The position numbers were made by a program, and so were the translations under genes. The notes beneath the pieces are model-generated. The model was not told the origin of the DNA. It made no database searches and saw nothing but the letters and a program-made list of their open reading frames with translations. A stretch of 64,000 nucleotides of DNA from Actinoplanes octamycinicus. Lineage in GTDB: Bacteria; Actinomycetota; Actinomycetes; Mycobacteriales; Micromonosporaceae. The stretch covers positions 2,399,501 through 2,463,500 of the forward strand of contig NZ_JACHNB010000001.1 in the NCBI RefSeq assembly GCF_014205225.1, given 5' to 3'. Shown here one piece after another: positions 8,609 through 17,161 of this stretch (positions are counted from its first letter, which is position 1; each line of letters begins with the position of its first letter).

Positions 8609-9220
8609 ATGCCCCGCCATTCCATCTCCCGTCGCGTGCTTACCAGTGTGCGGCGGGTTGTTATCGCCGCCTCAGCCGTGGTCGTGCTGCTCGCCACTGC
8701 CTGGGTCACCCCCGCGCAGGCCGTGGTCGGCGTCTACAGCCGGGCCTTCGTCAACAAGAGGTACTCGAGCTGCCTGTGGGTGTCCGACCACCGGGGTGAG
8801 TACCCGTTCCTGAGGAGCTGCGCGTCGGCCCCGAACGATCTCGCCAAGTATTGGCTACACGAGAAGGAGGCCAACTGGAACGGCACCGGCCATCCGATGT
8901 GGGTCATCCAGAGCCAGGCGATGTCGACGACCTCCTGCATCGAGGCCAAGTACAACAATCCGAACCCGGCCACGACCCTGGTCACCGGCACGTGCAACTG
9001 GGCCGCTCCGCTGTGGGTGAGCAAGCAGTTCGAGGCGTTCTGGGTCAAGGACTCGGACGGCGTCGGGTGGTGGGTCATGAAGAGCATCGACGCTTGGGTC
9101 AACGCGGGGCAGCACCTCTGCATCGGCGCCTGGAACAGCACCGTGGTCAGTCTGGTGCCATGTAATACCGGATCTGACCTGCAGCGCTGGAAGGCGAGTG
9201 CCGCCGCCCCGGTGTCGTAA
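8609..9220 (+). CDS. Secreted ricin-type lectin-like protein
   Basis: 203 residues with a clear signal peptide (basic start, hydrophobic core VVIAASAVVVLLATAW, cleavage near PAQA). The mature part has regularly spaced cysteines and Trp-rich segments (CLWVSDHRGEYPFLRSC, YWLHEKEANWNGTGHPMWVI, LCIGAWNSTVVSLVPC, then DLQRWK at the end). The GDLQRW-like ending and the repeated C-x(n)-C loops resemble ricin-B/beta-trefoil lectins, so it may bind carbohydrate outside the cell. Similarity is by pattern only and the family is uncertain. ATG 8609 has GGGAAAGGG just upstream. It stands alone, downstream of the sigma remnant. Confidence 0.6.
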   Translation: MPRHSISRRVLTSVRRVVIAASAVVVLLATAWVTPAQAVVGVYSRAFVNKRYSSCLWVSDHRGEYPFLRSCASAPNDLAKYWLHEKEANWNGTGHPMWVIQSQAMSTTSCIEAKYNNPNPATTLVTGTCNWAAPLWVSKQFEAFWVKDSDGVGWWVMKSIDAWVNAGQHLCIGAWNSTVVSLVPCNTGSDLQRWKASAAAPVS

Positions 9221-9299
9221 CGTCGGCGGGGCTGCACCTTTACCGGGCAACGCGCCGACGGCGTGTGACCGGTAGAGGTGCGCACCAACAATCGGCGGA

Positions 9300-9650
9300 G
9301 GGATGGCACCGCCCCAGGTCGGCGCGTGCGGCCGGCGCGACGCCCGCGCAGCAGGTCGTGGCTGCTGGGGTGGTCGTCGAAGACGCTGGCGCGCTCGTCG
9401 CCGGGCCAGCAGGACGGGTCGGTGAACGCGACGCCGAGGTAGGCCAGGCCGGCGCCGGATTGCCAGGTCGGGTCGATTGCGTGGCCGTCGGCGGTGACGC
9501 ACCAGGCGTGCGGCAGGTGCCAGAGGCCGCCGTCGGCGCGGGTGGTGGCGATGCTCTCGGCGTAGAGCAGGCCGTGCGCCCGGGCGGTCGCGGCCGCGTT
9601 GCGGTAGCAGTGCTGGTCCGGCAGCTTGCAGCAGCCGCATGGTCGCGAGC
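9300..9650 (-). pseudogene. Fragment of a conserved cysteine-containing hypothetical protein
   Basis: Reverse-strand translation from about 9650 gives a stretch with strong coding character: CKLPDQHCYRNAAATARAHG, then YAESIATTRADGGLWHLPHA, WCVTADGHAIDPTW and GAGLAYLGVAFTDPSCW. This pattern (CY-NA, HAWC, DPTW, YLGV) recurs in actinomycete hypothetical proteins as I recall them. No start codon is found: the frame runs back into the protease gene. Past 9300 the frame loses this character and continues antisense through the lectin-like gene without its own stop. I read it as a gene remnant truncated at both ends. Confidence 0.6.
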
Positions 9651-9661
9651 GCGAACCGGCG

Positions 9662-11881
9662 CTACCTGCGGTGCCAGGTTCGGACGCTCGTGTACCGGAC
9701 GTTGCCGAGCTTGTCGTAGACCCGGACCTGGACCTTCATGGTCTTTTTCTGCTTCTTGGTGTTGAGCTTGAGCAGGTATCCAGCGGTGGTGTCGCGGGTG
9801 ACGAGCTTGCCGTTGACGAGCAGCTCGACGCGGGCCACGCCACTGGCGTCGTACGCGCTGACGTAGATCTTGACCGTGCCGCTGACCTTGGCGTTGTTCT
9901 TCGGCGCCTTGGTGATCTTGACGGTGGGCGCGGTGTTGTCGGCGACGAGGGTACGCGCCGGCAGGGTGCGCTCCTGCCCCAGCCGGTCGGTGACGCGCCA
10001 GGTCAGCTGGAAGGTGCCGGTGTAGCTGCCGGTCGGCACGGGGAGGGCGTAGGGGAGGGTGGTGTCGGCGCCGAGGTAGCGGCCGTCCGCCCACAGTTCG
10101 GCCTTGGCGATGCCGCTGGCGTCGGTCACTCCGGTGAGCGTGCTGACGAAGGTCCCGCGGACCTTGGCCCAGGAGGCCGGTGCGATGGTGCCGCCGGCGG
10201 GCGGGTCGTTGTCCACCGCGAAGGCATGGCTGAAGGTGGTGTAGTTGCCAGCCTTGTCCCAGATGTCCAGCCCGAACTGCCCCTCGGGCGACAGCGATGC
10301 CTTGCCCGTCCACCGGTCGGTGCCCGGAATGGGGTTGAGGCTGTAGGCCGGGTTGCTGCCCTGCCATTGCGCGACGATCGACTTGGTGTCGCTGGAGGCC
10401 TCGACGGTGATGTCGACGGTGGTGCCGTGCACCGTATCGGTCTGTGCGGGAGAGACCAGGGTGACAGTGGGCTGGACGGAGTCGACTTGGACGGTGGTCG
10501 TGGCTGAGGCTGTGTTGCCGGCGTAGTCGTAGGCGACGACAGTCACCGGAAGTGGACCGTTGTAACCGGTCGGCGGCTCCCAGGGAATCGAACGGCCGAG
10601 CTCGGTCCTAGTGGCGGCGACCTGGCCGCCGACGATCAGGTCGACGTGCTCGACGCCGTGATCGTCGGTGACCTGAGTGGGGACGTAGGTCCCGGCTGCA
10701 CCAATGAGCTGACCGTCGGTCAGGCCTGTTTCGGTGATGGTGGGCGGAGCGGTGTCGGTGCCGCCGAGGTCGTAGACGACCTGCGCCGCATCGACCTGCG
10801 GCGGGTGGTAGTCGACATAGTTCGCTTGCCGGTCCGCGTCGCGCCGGATCAGAGCGTTCACCTCAGCGGCAGTAGCGTCAGGCCGCATCGAGAAGGCGAG
10901 CGCGGCGACGCCCGAGGCCACGGCGGTCGCTCCCGACGACCCCTTGGCGTAGCCGATCTCGCCGTCTTTGCCCAGCGCCGCGCTTCCGCCGTAGGCAGTC
11001 ACGTCCACCCACTGGTCGTCCTCGGTGTTCTTCTCCGGGTAGTCGAAGTACCGGTCGTGCTCGGTGACGGCCAGGGCCGGCTCGTACGCCGCGGGGTAGC
11101 GGTGCGCGGCGGAGTACACGTTGCCTGCCGAGGCGACGACCAGCGCGCCCTTGGCGTTCGCATGTTCCACCGCGTCCAGCAACAGCCGACTGGGTGACGC
11201 GGTGCTGAAAGAGGCGTTGATGACCCGAGCGCCGTGGTCGGCCGCCCAGGCGATGCCGGCCGCGGCGTCGGCGGTGGTGCCCCGCCCGCTGCTCAGGACA
11301 CGGACCGGCATGATCGAGCAGGCACTGCAGACGCCGATCGTGCCGACCCCGCCGCCACGTTGCGCAGCGATCACGTTGGCCATCATCGTGCCGTGGCCGT
11401 CGCTGTCGGCCGGGGCAGCGTCACCGTCGACGAAGTCATAGCCCGCCGCCAGGCGCGTGGCGGGCATATCGAGGTTGACGTTGACACCCGAGTCGACCAC
11501 GGCGACCGTGATACCAGGCTTACCGGCGGTCCACGTCCAGGCCTGCGGCACCTCGGATACGACCAGCGCGTAGGGCAGCACCTCGCTGTCCGCCCCGACG
11601 ACGGCCCCACGATCGGCGTAACGCACGCCCTCGGTCGCGGCCAGAACAGTCAGGGCCGCGTCGATGCGGTCGGCGGGCACGTCGATCGTGATCGCGTCCA
11701 GGCCTGGGACCGGCCGGGTGGTCACCACGGCATCACCGAGTGCGTCGACCACGACGGCCGGGTCGGTACCTGCGGACAGGCCGACATCTAGGCGAACCGG
11801 ATCGGCTTCGGCCGCGCTGGCCGGAGCGACCAGGCCCGCAGCCAGTAGAAGGCCCAACGTGACGAAAGAGGTGACGCGCAC
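9662..11881 (-). CDS. Secreted subtilisin-like serine protease with Ig-like repeats
   Basis: 739 residues from GTG 11881, chosen because GGGGG lies 5 nt upstream and a signal peptide begins directly (FVTLGLLLAAGLVAPASA). ATGs at 11905 and 11959 are alternatives. An inhibitor-like propeptide covers about 30-110. The S8 catalytic domain shows Asp130 (VAVVDSGVN), His163 (DSDGHGTMMA) and Ser316 (GSSGATAVASGVAALA). The oxyanion-region Asn lies in VVASAGN. About four Ig-like/bacterial cadherin-like beta domains follow (repeats of APPTITETG, QPTVTLVSP, DPPAGGTIAP, APTVKITKAP with AYD-x-AGN endings). The enzyme is exported and probably cleaves extracellular protein; the repeats may bind polymer or cell wall. 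The call is firm. Confidence 0.92.
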   Translation of the reverse strand: MRVTSFVTLGLLLAAGLVAPASAAEADPVRLDVGLSAGTDPAVVVDALGDAVVTTRPVPGLDAITIDVPADRIDAALTVLAATEGVRYADRGAVVGADSEVLPYALVVSEVPQAWTWTAGKPGITVAVVDSGVNVNLDMPATRLAAGYDFVDGDAAPADSDGHGTMMANVIAAQRGGGVGTIGVCSACSIMPVRVLSSGRGTTADAAAGIAWAADHGARVINASFSTASPSRLLLDAVEHANAKGALVVASAGNVYSAAHRYPAAYEPALAVTEHDRYFDYPEKNTEDDQWVDVTAYGGSAALGKDGEIGYAKGSSGATAVASGVAALAFSMRPDATAAEVNALIRRDADRQANYVDYHPPQVDAAQVVYDLGGTDTAPPTITETGLTDGQLIGAAGTYVPTQVTDDHGVEHVDLIVGGQVAATRTELGRSIPWEPPTGYNGPLPVTVVAYDYAGNTASATTTVQVDSVQPTVTLVSPAQTDTVHGTTVDITVEASSDTKSIVAQWQGSNPAYSLNPIPGTDRWTGKASLSPEGQFGLDIWDKAGNYTTFSHAFAVDNDPPAGGTIAPASWAKVRGTFVSTLTGVTDASGIAKAELWADGRYLGADTTLPYALPVPTGSYTGTFQLTWRVTDRLGQERTLPARTLVADNTAPTVKITKAPKNNAKVSGTVKIYVSAYDASGVARVELLVNGKLVTRDTTAGYLLKLNTKKQKKTMKVQVRVYDKLGNVRYTSVRTWHRR

Positions 11882-12388
11882 GGTTGCCCCCGCAGCCAAG
11901 ATCATGAATGCCTCGGATCGTACGGCATCCATCTCAAGATGATCTATGGGAGACGGCACATCGCGGTCTGCTAAGCGCGGGCGACGGGCCGACTACCCCG
12001 CCAAGGCTTGCGCGGCGTCGAACGGGACTTCCCGTGTCAAGCGCGGCGTCCAGCCGAACGTCTCGCACGCGGCGACCGGCCGGGCCACGCCGACGTTGGC
12101 CGCAGGGCCGTGGGACCCAGGGGTCAAACAGCGCGAGCAGACGCATCACCGCTGGATTCATGTTTGGCGGGTGCCGCTGTGACCGCCTTCCTCGAGTCGA
12201 AGACGCGTGGTCACTAATGGAGATCCGTGGTCAGCGTTGGGTACCCATGGTCACCGCCCTCGGAAACGGGATTCGTGTGCTCCTGATGTGTCCGTCGGTC
12301 GGATCGTCCCGCTCGGGGCACCGGTGGTCAGCGGTGGGTGTTATCGGGTGCGGGTGGTCACCGATGGTCGGGTAACATCACGACTTGC
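11882..12388. other. Intergenic between protease gene and tRNA, no gene seen
   Basis: About 500 bp. The part next to the protease should hold its promoter. From 12200 to 12375 the word GTGGTCA (or close forms) recurs several times, in a loose repeat pattern leading up to the tRNA. No open frame has recognisable coding content. Confidence 0.35.
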
Positions 12389-12464
12389 GCCCTCGTAGCT
12401 CAGGGGATAGAGCGACGGTTTCCTAAACCGCAGGTCGTAGGTTCGATTCCTACCGGGGGCACCA
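12389..12464 (+). tRNA. tRNA-Arg (anticodon CCT), CCA encoded
   Basis: The acceptor stem GCCCTCG pairs with CGGGGGC (one G-U). The D-arm contains AGCTCAGGGGATAGAGC. The anticodon loop TTCCTAA gives anticodon CCT. The T-arm is GTAGG-TTCGATT-CCTAC. Discriminator A at 12461 is followed by an encoded CCA at 12462-12464. All arms fold, so the gene looks functional. It decodes AGG, a rare arginine codon in this GC-rich genome. The stop codon of the convergent hydrolase gene begins at the very next base. Confidence 0.95.
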
Positions 12465-13490
12465 TCAACTACCAGCGCAAACTCCACGGGGTGCGCAGGG
12501 AGCGGCGGGGCGGGTGAAGGCGGCTCGCAGGAATGACTCGATCGCCTCGTATGTGGGGTGCGGGGCGTCCGGGGTCAAGGGTGCGCCGACGTGGCGGACC
12601 GTGGCTCGGGCATGCGACGGGGCGACGATGTCCCGGTTGTGGCCGACGCCCGGGACTGTGTAATAGGTCGTCGGCACGGCTGCCGCGGCCAAGGCGTCGA
12701 AGAGCAGGTCACTCTGGTGCAGGGGGACCAGGCCGTCCTCGGTGCCGTGGATGATCAGGACCGGTGGGGCGGCCGGGGTGAGCCGGCCGATCGGGTTGGC
12801 CGCCGCGACCCGGGTCGGGCAGGTCAGAATCGGACAGCCGAGCAGCGATGACTCCGGGGACAGCGCCGAGGCGTGGCAGGCGTCCAGGTGGAACACCTGG
12901 TTGAGGGACGGGCACGCGCCGGGCAGCATGTGCGCGTCCATCTGACCGAAGTCGATCGGGGCGTAGAGGTCCACGACGGCGCGCACGCCGGTGCCGGTGA
13001 AACCGGCCATCAGTGCCGTCCAGCCGCCCGAGGAGTCGCCGAGCACGGCGATCCGATCCGGGTCGAACTCGTAGCGGCCGGCGTTCGCGCGCAGCCAGCG
13101 GACCGCCGCCTGCACGTCGTCCACCTGGGCCGGGAACGTCGCCTGGAGGCTGGAGCGGGTGGACACGCCGGCCACCACGAAGCCGTGCGAGGTGAAGTAG
13201 GGGACCAGCGCGGGGGCGTAGCCCTTGCCGTCGTCGGCCAGCCAGCCGCTGCCGCCCATCACGATCAGGAGGGGGCGCGGGCTGGTGACCGATTCTGCCG
13301 GTAGGTAGAGGTCGAGCAGATGGCCCCGTCCGCCGGGCGGCTGGGCGGGGGCGTAGGCGAGGTCGCGGAACACCCGTGGCGGACGGGTGGCCGCGGCGGT
13401 CGGTGGCGGTCCGGCGGCGACCAGCACCGCCAGCGTGGCGACCAGGGCCGCGGTCAGCGCAAGGAGTCGGGAAAGCGGTCGATTGATCAT
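12465..13490 (-). CDS. Secreted alpha/beta hydrolase (esterase-like)
   Basis: 341 residues with an N-terminal signal peptide (RLLALTAALVATLAVLVAAG). The alpha/beta-hydrolase core has the oxyanion segment LLIVMGGSGW, nucleophile elbow GDSSGG (Ser within it), an acid in HGTEDGLVPLHQSD and the His in VPGVGHNRD. That layout is shared with lipase/esterase and BD-FAE/acetylxylan-esterase-like enzymes, so it probably hydrolyses an ester outside the cell. Cysteine-containing insert ACPSLNQVFHLDACH may form a disulfide. The gene is convergent with tRNA-Arg and its stop abuts the tRNA 3' end, leaving no room for a separate terminator. Substrate unknown. Confidence 0.82.
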   Translation of the reverse strand: MINRPLSRLLALTAALVATLAVLVAAGPPPTAAATRPPRVFRDLAYAPAQPPGGRGHLLDLYLPAESVTSPRPLLIVMGGSGWLADDGKGYAPALVPYFTSHGFVVAGVSTRSSLQATFPAQVDDVQAAVRWLRANAGRYEFDPDRIAVLGDSSGGWTALMAGFTGTGVRAVVDLYAPIDFGQMDAHMLPGACPSLNQVFHLDACHASALSPESSLLGCPILTCPTRVAAANPIGRLTPAAPPVLIIHGTEDGLVPLHQSDLLFDALAAAAVPTTYYTVPGVGHNRDIVAPSHARATVRHVGAPLTPDAPHPTYEAIESFLRAAFTRPAAPCAPRGVCAGS

Positions 13491-13710
13491 GAGGGCTCCC
13501 CGGCACGGATCACGGTGTCGAGCCGATGGTCACCTACGGTGACAACCCCACGATCCGCGATGCGGCCCGCGCACGGAATCCCCCGGGCCGGTTACCCATT
13601 CCGACGTACGAATGAGCACCGCCTCGTTCCACACCGAGATGTCGGCGAGCGGCTCGACCAGCGTCGACGCCGAGTCGCCGAGGGGTGGCCGGAAGGCGGA
13701 TGGCAGCCCG

Positions 13711-13889
13711 GCGGCGATGCGCAGCGACCGCGCGACGGCGAGGTGAAGGGGGTGACGGCGATGCGGAGCTACCGAGCGGCGGCGAGGTGAAGGGGTGACA
13801 GCAATGCGCAGCGACCGCAGGACGGGGAGGTCAAGGGGTGACGGCGATGCGCAGCGACCGCGGGACGGCGAGGTGCGAAGAGGATGGGT
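13711..13889. repeat. 43-bp tandem repeat, four copies
   Basis: Copies at 13711-13753, 13754-13796, 13797-13839 and a 50-bp diverged copy at 13840-13889. The conserved part reads GCGATGCGCAGCGACCGC, followed by GACGGCGAGGTGAAGGGGT. The period is not a multiple of 3, so it is not coding. It fills the space before the TetR gene. Confidence 0.85.
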
Positions 13890-13932
13890 GACGGCGGCGG
13901 GGAAGGCCGCACGCCGCATTACTGTGTGCGAC

Positions 13933-14550
13933 ATGCCAGCGAAACGCCGTGACGCCGAGGCGAACCGGGACCGGATCCTGCGGGCCGCCCAGGACCTGCT
14001 CTCCCGCAATCCGGCGGCCAGCATGGACGACCTGGCCCAGGCCGCCGGCGTGGTCCGGCGGACCGTCTACGCCCACTTCCCGACCCGGGACGCGCTGCTC
14101 GACGGCCTCTCCGACAAGGTCTCCACGCACCTGCTCGGCGCGCTCGGCGGCACCGACCGGTCCGGCCTGGAGCCGGAGGTGGCCCTGGCCGACTTCGCGC
14201 TCACCGTGTGGACGGTGGGCGCCGAGTACCGCCTGCTGATGACCCTGGCCGACGCCGACCTGGGCGCGTCCCGGCTGCACGAGTTGCTCGCCCCGATCCG
14301 GGCGCAGGGCCTGGAGCTACTGGTCCGCGGCCGGGCGAGCGGCCGGTTCGCCACCCATCTGCCGCCCGAGCTGCTCACCCTGGCGCTGCAGGGGATGACC
14401 CTGTCGATGATCCAGGCGGTGAACGAGGGCGTCTGGTCGGACGACGGGACGGCCGCCGCGACCGGGGTGCTGATCGCCGCCGGTCTGCCGGTCACCGCCG
14501 CCGAGGAGGCCGTCGCGCGGGCGAGAAACCTGAAAGTTGCACACGACTGA
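13933..14550 (+). CDS. TetR-family transcriptional repressor
   Basis: 205 residues. The N-terminal helix-turn-helix (residues about 8-55) is typical: ANRDRILRAAQDLL, then MDDLAQAAGVVRRTVYAHFP. The rest is a helical ligand-binding domain (ELLAPIRAQGLELLVRG, LALQGMTLSMIQAVNEG). It sits 46 bp before an MMPL exporter gene on the same strand. Between them lies a perfect 11-bp inverted repeat that is the likely operator. By analogy with TetR/exporter pairs it should repress the exporter genes until a toxic ligand binds. The start follows the conserved MPAKRRDAEANRD beginning. Confidence 0.9.
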   Translation: MPAKRRDAEANRDRILRAAQDLLSRNPAASMDDLAQAAGVVRRTVYAHFPTRDALLDGLSDKVSTHLLGALGGTDRSGLEPEVALADFALTVWTVGAEYRLLMTLADADLGASRLHELLAPIRAQGLELLVRGRASGRFATHLPPELLTLALQGMTLSMIQAVNEGVWSDDGTAAATGVLIAAGLPVTAAEEAVARARNLKVAHD

Positions 14551-14559
14551 GCAGTAACG

Positions 14560-14587
14560 CTAACCTGCACGCACCTGTGCAGGTTAG
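14560..14587. promoter_or_regulatory. Palindromic operator for the adjacent TetR repressor
   Basis: A perfect inverted repeat of CTAACCTGCAC (14560-14570) and GTGCAGGTTAG (14577-14587) with a 6-bp spacer. It starts 9 bp after the tetR stop and ends 9 bp before the MMPL start codon. The right arm runs into the probable ribosome-binding site (AGGTTAGGGG), so a bound repressor would cover the initiation region. Confidence 0.8.
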
Positions 14588-14596
14588 GGGCTCCCC

Positions 14597-17161
14597 GTGT
14601 CTTCCGCACTTCACCGTCTCGCGCTCTCCGTCGTCCGGCACCGCGGCCGCACCCTGGTCATCTGGCTGCTCGCGCTGCTCGTGCTGGCCGGCGGCGGCCT
14701 GCTGATCGCCCGCGGCACCGATGACGCCTTCACCATTCCGGGTTCCGAGTCGCAGCAGGCCCTGGACACCCTCAAGCGGGTCTTTCCCGAGGTCAGCGGC
14801 TCCTCCGCGCAGATCGTGATCACCGGGGTGGATCCGGCCGGCGAGAGGGCGGCGATCACCGACGCGGTCCGGGCAGCCGAGCGGGTCGACCAGGTGATCA
14901 CCGTGATCTCGCCGTTCGACGAACGGTTCAAGGGCAATCGCACCGGCCGCGCGGCGATCATCACGGTCCAGTTCGACGTCGCCTTCATGGACGTCAAGCC
15001 GGCCACCAAGGCCACCATCGACAAGATCGGCACGGACCTCCAGGGCCACATCCCGGGCGCGACGACCACAGTGGGCGGGGACGCCTATGCCGACCGGGTG
15101 CCGAAGCCCAGCCCGATCGAGGGGCTCGGCCTGGTGGTCGCGCTGATCGTTCTGCTGATCACCTTCGGCTCGCTGGTCGCCGCCGGGCTCCCGCTGCTCA
15201 CCGCGATCCTCGGTGTCGGCCTCTCGGTCGGCCTGCTCTACGGGGTCACCCGGGTGGTCACCGTCCCGTCCACCGCGGTCACCCTGGCGATGATGCTCGG
15301 GCTGGCGGTCGGCATCGACTACGCGCTGTTCCTCCTCTCCCGCCACCGTGACCAGTTGCGGGACGGGCTGGCGGTGACCGACTCGATCGCCCGGGCGACC
15401 GCCACGGCCGGCTCGGCGGTGGTCTTCGCCGGCCTGACCGTGGTGATCGCCCTGGTCGGGCTGGTGGTGGCGGGCATCCCGTTCCTCACCACGATGGGAC
15501 TCTGCGCCGCGGTGGCGGTGGCGATCGCCGTACTGATAGCCGTCACTTTGATGCCGGCGCTCCTCGCGCTGGCCGGCGAACGTCTGCGACCGCGCGTCCG
15601 GAAAGAGAAGAAGCCGGGCAAGCGGCGGATCGACGTCTACGCGCGCTGGGTCGCGGCGGTGACCCGGCGGCCGGTGCTCACCATCGTGGTCCTGCTGCTC
15701 GGGCTCGGCGCGCTGGCGCTGCCGGCGACCGAGCTGCGGCTGGCGCTGCCGGACGGGGCCAGCGAGGCGCCGGGCAGCGCGGCGCGGCGGACCTACGACG
15801 TGATCACCGCGGAGTTCGGTCCGGGCTACAACGGCCCGCTGCTGGTCACCGCGGACATCATCGCCTCGCATGATCCGGTCGGCCTGATGAACCGGCTCGG
15901 CGCGGAGATCGCGAAGGTGCCCGGCGTGGCGCTGGTGCCGATCGCCACGCCGAATCCGCGGGCCGAGATCGGCATCGTGCAGGTGGTCCCGGCCAGCGCG
16001 CCGGACTCGCCGGACACCGCCGACCTGGTCGCCCGGCTGCGCGCGCTGGCGCCGCACTTCCGCGCCGAGTACGGCGTGCCCACCGCGGTCACCGGGATCA
16101 CCGCGGTCGGCGTGGACGTGTCGGCCCGGCTCGGCGGCGCTCTGGTGCCGTTCGGGATCCTGGTGGTCGGGCTGTCCCTGGTGCTGCTCACCATGGTGTT
16201 CCGGTCGATCGCGGTGCCGATCAAGGCGACCGTCGGCTACCTGCTCTCGGTCGGCGCCGCGTTCGGGGTGACCGCGCTGGTCTTCCAGCGCGGCTGGCTC
16301 GCCGCGGAGCTGAACGTCGCGCACACCGGCAGCGTGATCAGCTTCCTGCCGATCATCCTGATGGGTGTCCTGTTCGGACTCGCGATGGACTACGAGGTCT
16401 TCCTGGTCGCCCGGATCCGCGAGGAGTACGTGCACACCGGCGAGGCCCGGCACGCGATCGACACCGGGTTCCGGGCCTCGGCGCCGGTCGTGGTGGCCGC
16501 CGCCGCGATCATGTTCGCGGTCTTCGCCGCGTTCGTCCCGGAGAGCGCCGCGACGGTCAAACCGATCGCGTTGAGCCTGGCCGTCGGCGTCTTCGTGGAC
16601 GCGTTCCTGGTCCGGATGACGCTGGTCCCGGCAGTGCTGGCGCTGCTCGGCGCGCGGGCCTGGTGGCTGCCGGCCGGGCTGGACCGGCGGCTGCCGTCCT
16701 TCGACGTGGAGGGCGAGGGCGTCACCCGGGAGCTGGCCCTGGCCGACTGGCCGGAGCCGGGCGCCACCGACGTGGTCGCCACCGACCGGCTGCGGGTCGG
16801 ACCCGGCGAGATCGTCAACGTGGTCGGCGACCCCCGGTCGGCAAGCGCGTTCCTGCTCGCCGTCGGCGGCCGGGTCGCCCGGGTGCCCGGCCGGATGAAG
16901 ACGCTCGGCCGGGTCCTGCCGCAGCGCGCCGCCGAGGTGCGCGACGAGGTCGTGCTGATCCGCCGCCCGGACCCGGACGCGATCCTGGCGGCCGCCGCCG
17001 GGACGCCGCCGCTGCTGCTGATCGACGGCTTCGACCGGGTGCCCGACCGGGCTGCGGTGCTGGCCGGGCTGCGGTCCGCGGCCGAGCGGGGCAGCACGGT
17101 CCTGATCACCGGTCGTGCTCATGATCCCGAAATCCCGACGAGCATCGAGGTGCCCGCATGA
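14597..17161 (+). CDS. MMPL/RND-family transporter with C-terminal P-loop-like extension
   Basis: 854 residues. There are two halves, each with one N-terminal helix, an extracytoplasmic domain and a bundle of helices (VVALIVLLITFGSLVAAGLP, AMMLGLAVGIDYALFLLSRH; second half VVGLSLVLLTMVFRSIAVPI, MGVLFGLAMDYEVFLVARI). The GIDYALFLLSRHRDQL and AMDYEVFLVARIREEY motifs carry the proton-relay Asp-Tyr pairs of MMPL proteins. After about residue 690 a soluble tail resembles an ABC ATPase (GEIVNVVGDPRSASAFLLAV, PPLLLIDGFDRV) but lacks the Walker A lysine. It overlaps the next gene by ATGA and is probably repressed by the upstream TetR protein. Substrate is likely a lipid or drug. Confidence 0.88.
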   Translation: MSSALHRLALSVVRHRGRTLVIWLLALLVLAGGGLLIARGTDDAFTIPGSESQQALDTLKRVFPEVSGSSAQIVITGVDPAGERAAITDAVRAAERVDQVITVISPFDERFKGNRTGRAAIITVQFDVAFMDVKPATKATIDKIGTDLQGHIPGATTTVGGDAYADRVPKPSPIEGLGLVVALIVLLITFGSLVAAGLPLLTAILGVGLSVGLLYGVTRVVTVPSTAVTLAMMLGLAVGIDYALFLLSRHRDQLRDGLAVTDSIARATATAGSAVVFAGLTVVIALVGLVVAGIPFLTTMGLCAAVAVAIAVLIAVTLMPALLALAGERLRPRVRKEKKPGKRRIDVYARWVAAVTRRPVLTIVVLLLGLGALALPATELRLALPDGASEAPGSAARRTYDVITAEFGPGYNGPLLVTADIIASHDPVGLMNRLGAEIAKVPGVALVPIATPNPRAEIGIVQVVPASAPDSPDTADLVARLRALAPHFRAEYGVPTAVTGITAVGVDVSARLGGALVPFGILVVGLSLVLLTMVFRSIAVPIKATVGYLLSVGAAFGVTALVFQRGWLAAELNVAHTGSVISFLPIILMGVLFGLAMDYEVFLVARIREEYVHTGEARHAIDTGFRASAPVVVAAAAIMFAVFAAFVPESAATVKPIALSLAVGVFVDAFLVRMTLVPAVLALLGARAWWLPAGLDRRLPSFDVEGEGVTRELALADWPEPGATDVVATDRLRVGPGEIVNVVGDPRSASAFLLAVGGRVARVPGRMKTLGRVLPQRAAEVRDEVVLIRRPDPDAILAAAAGTPPLLLIDGFDRVPDRAAVLAGLRSAAERGSTVLITGRAHDPEIPTSIEVPA

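Noticed and set aside
12389..12464. Integrated element at the tRNA-Arg gene
   Set aside because: No integrase, no direct repeat of the tRNA 3' end, and the flanking genes look chromosomal.
13711..13889. Possible CRISPR array
   Set aside because: The copies are directly adjacent with no unique spacers, and there are no cas genes.
14492..17122. An 876-codon minus-strand frame over the MMPL gene
   Set aside because: Its translation is rich in Arg, Asp, Gln and His with no motif, while the plus strand encodes a complete MMPL transporter.
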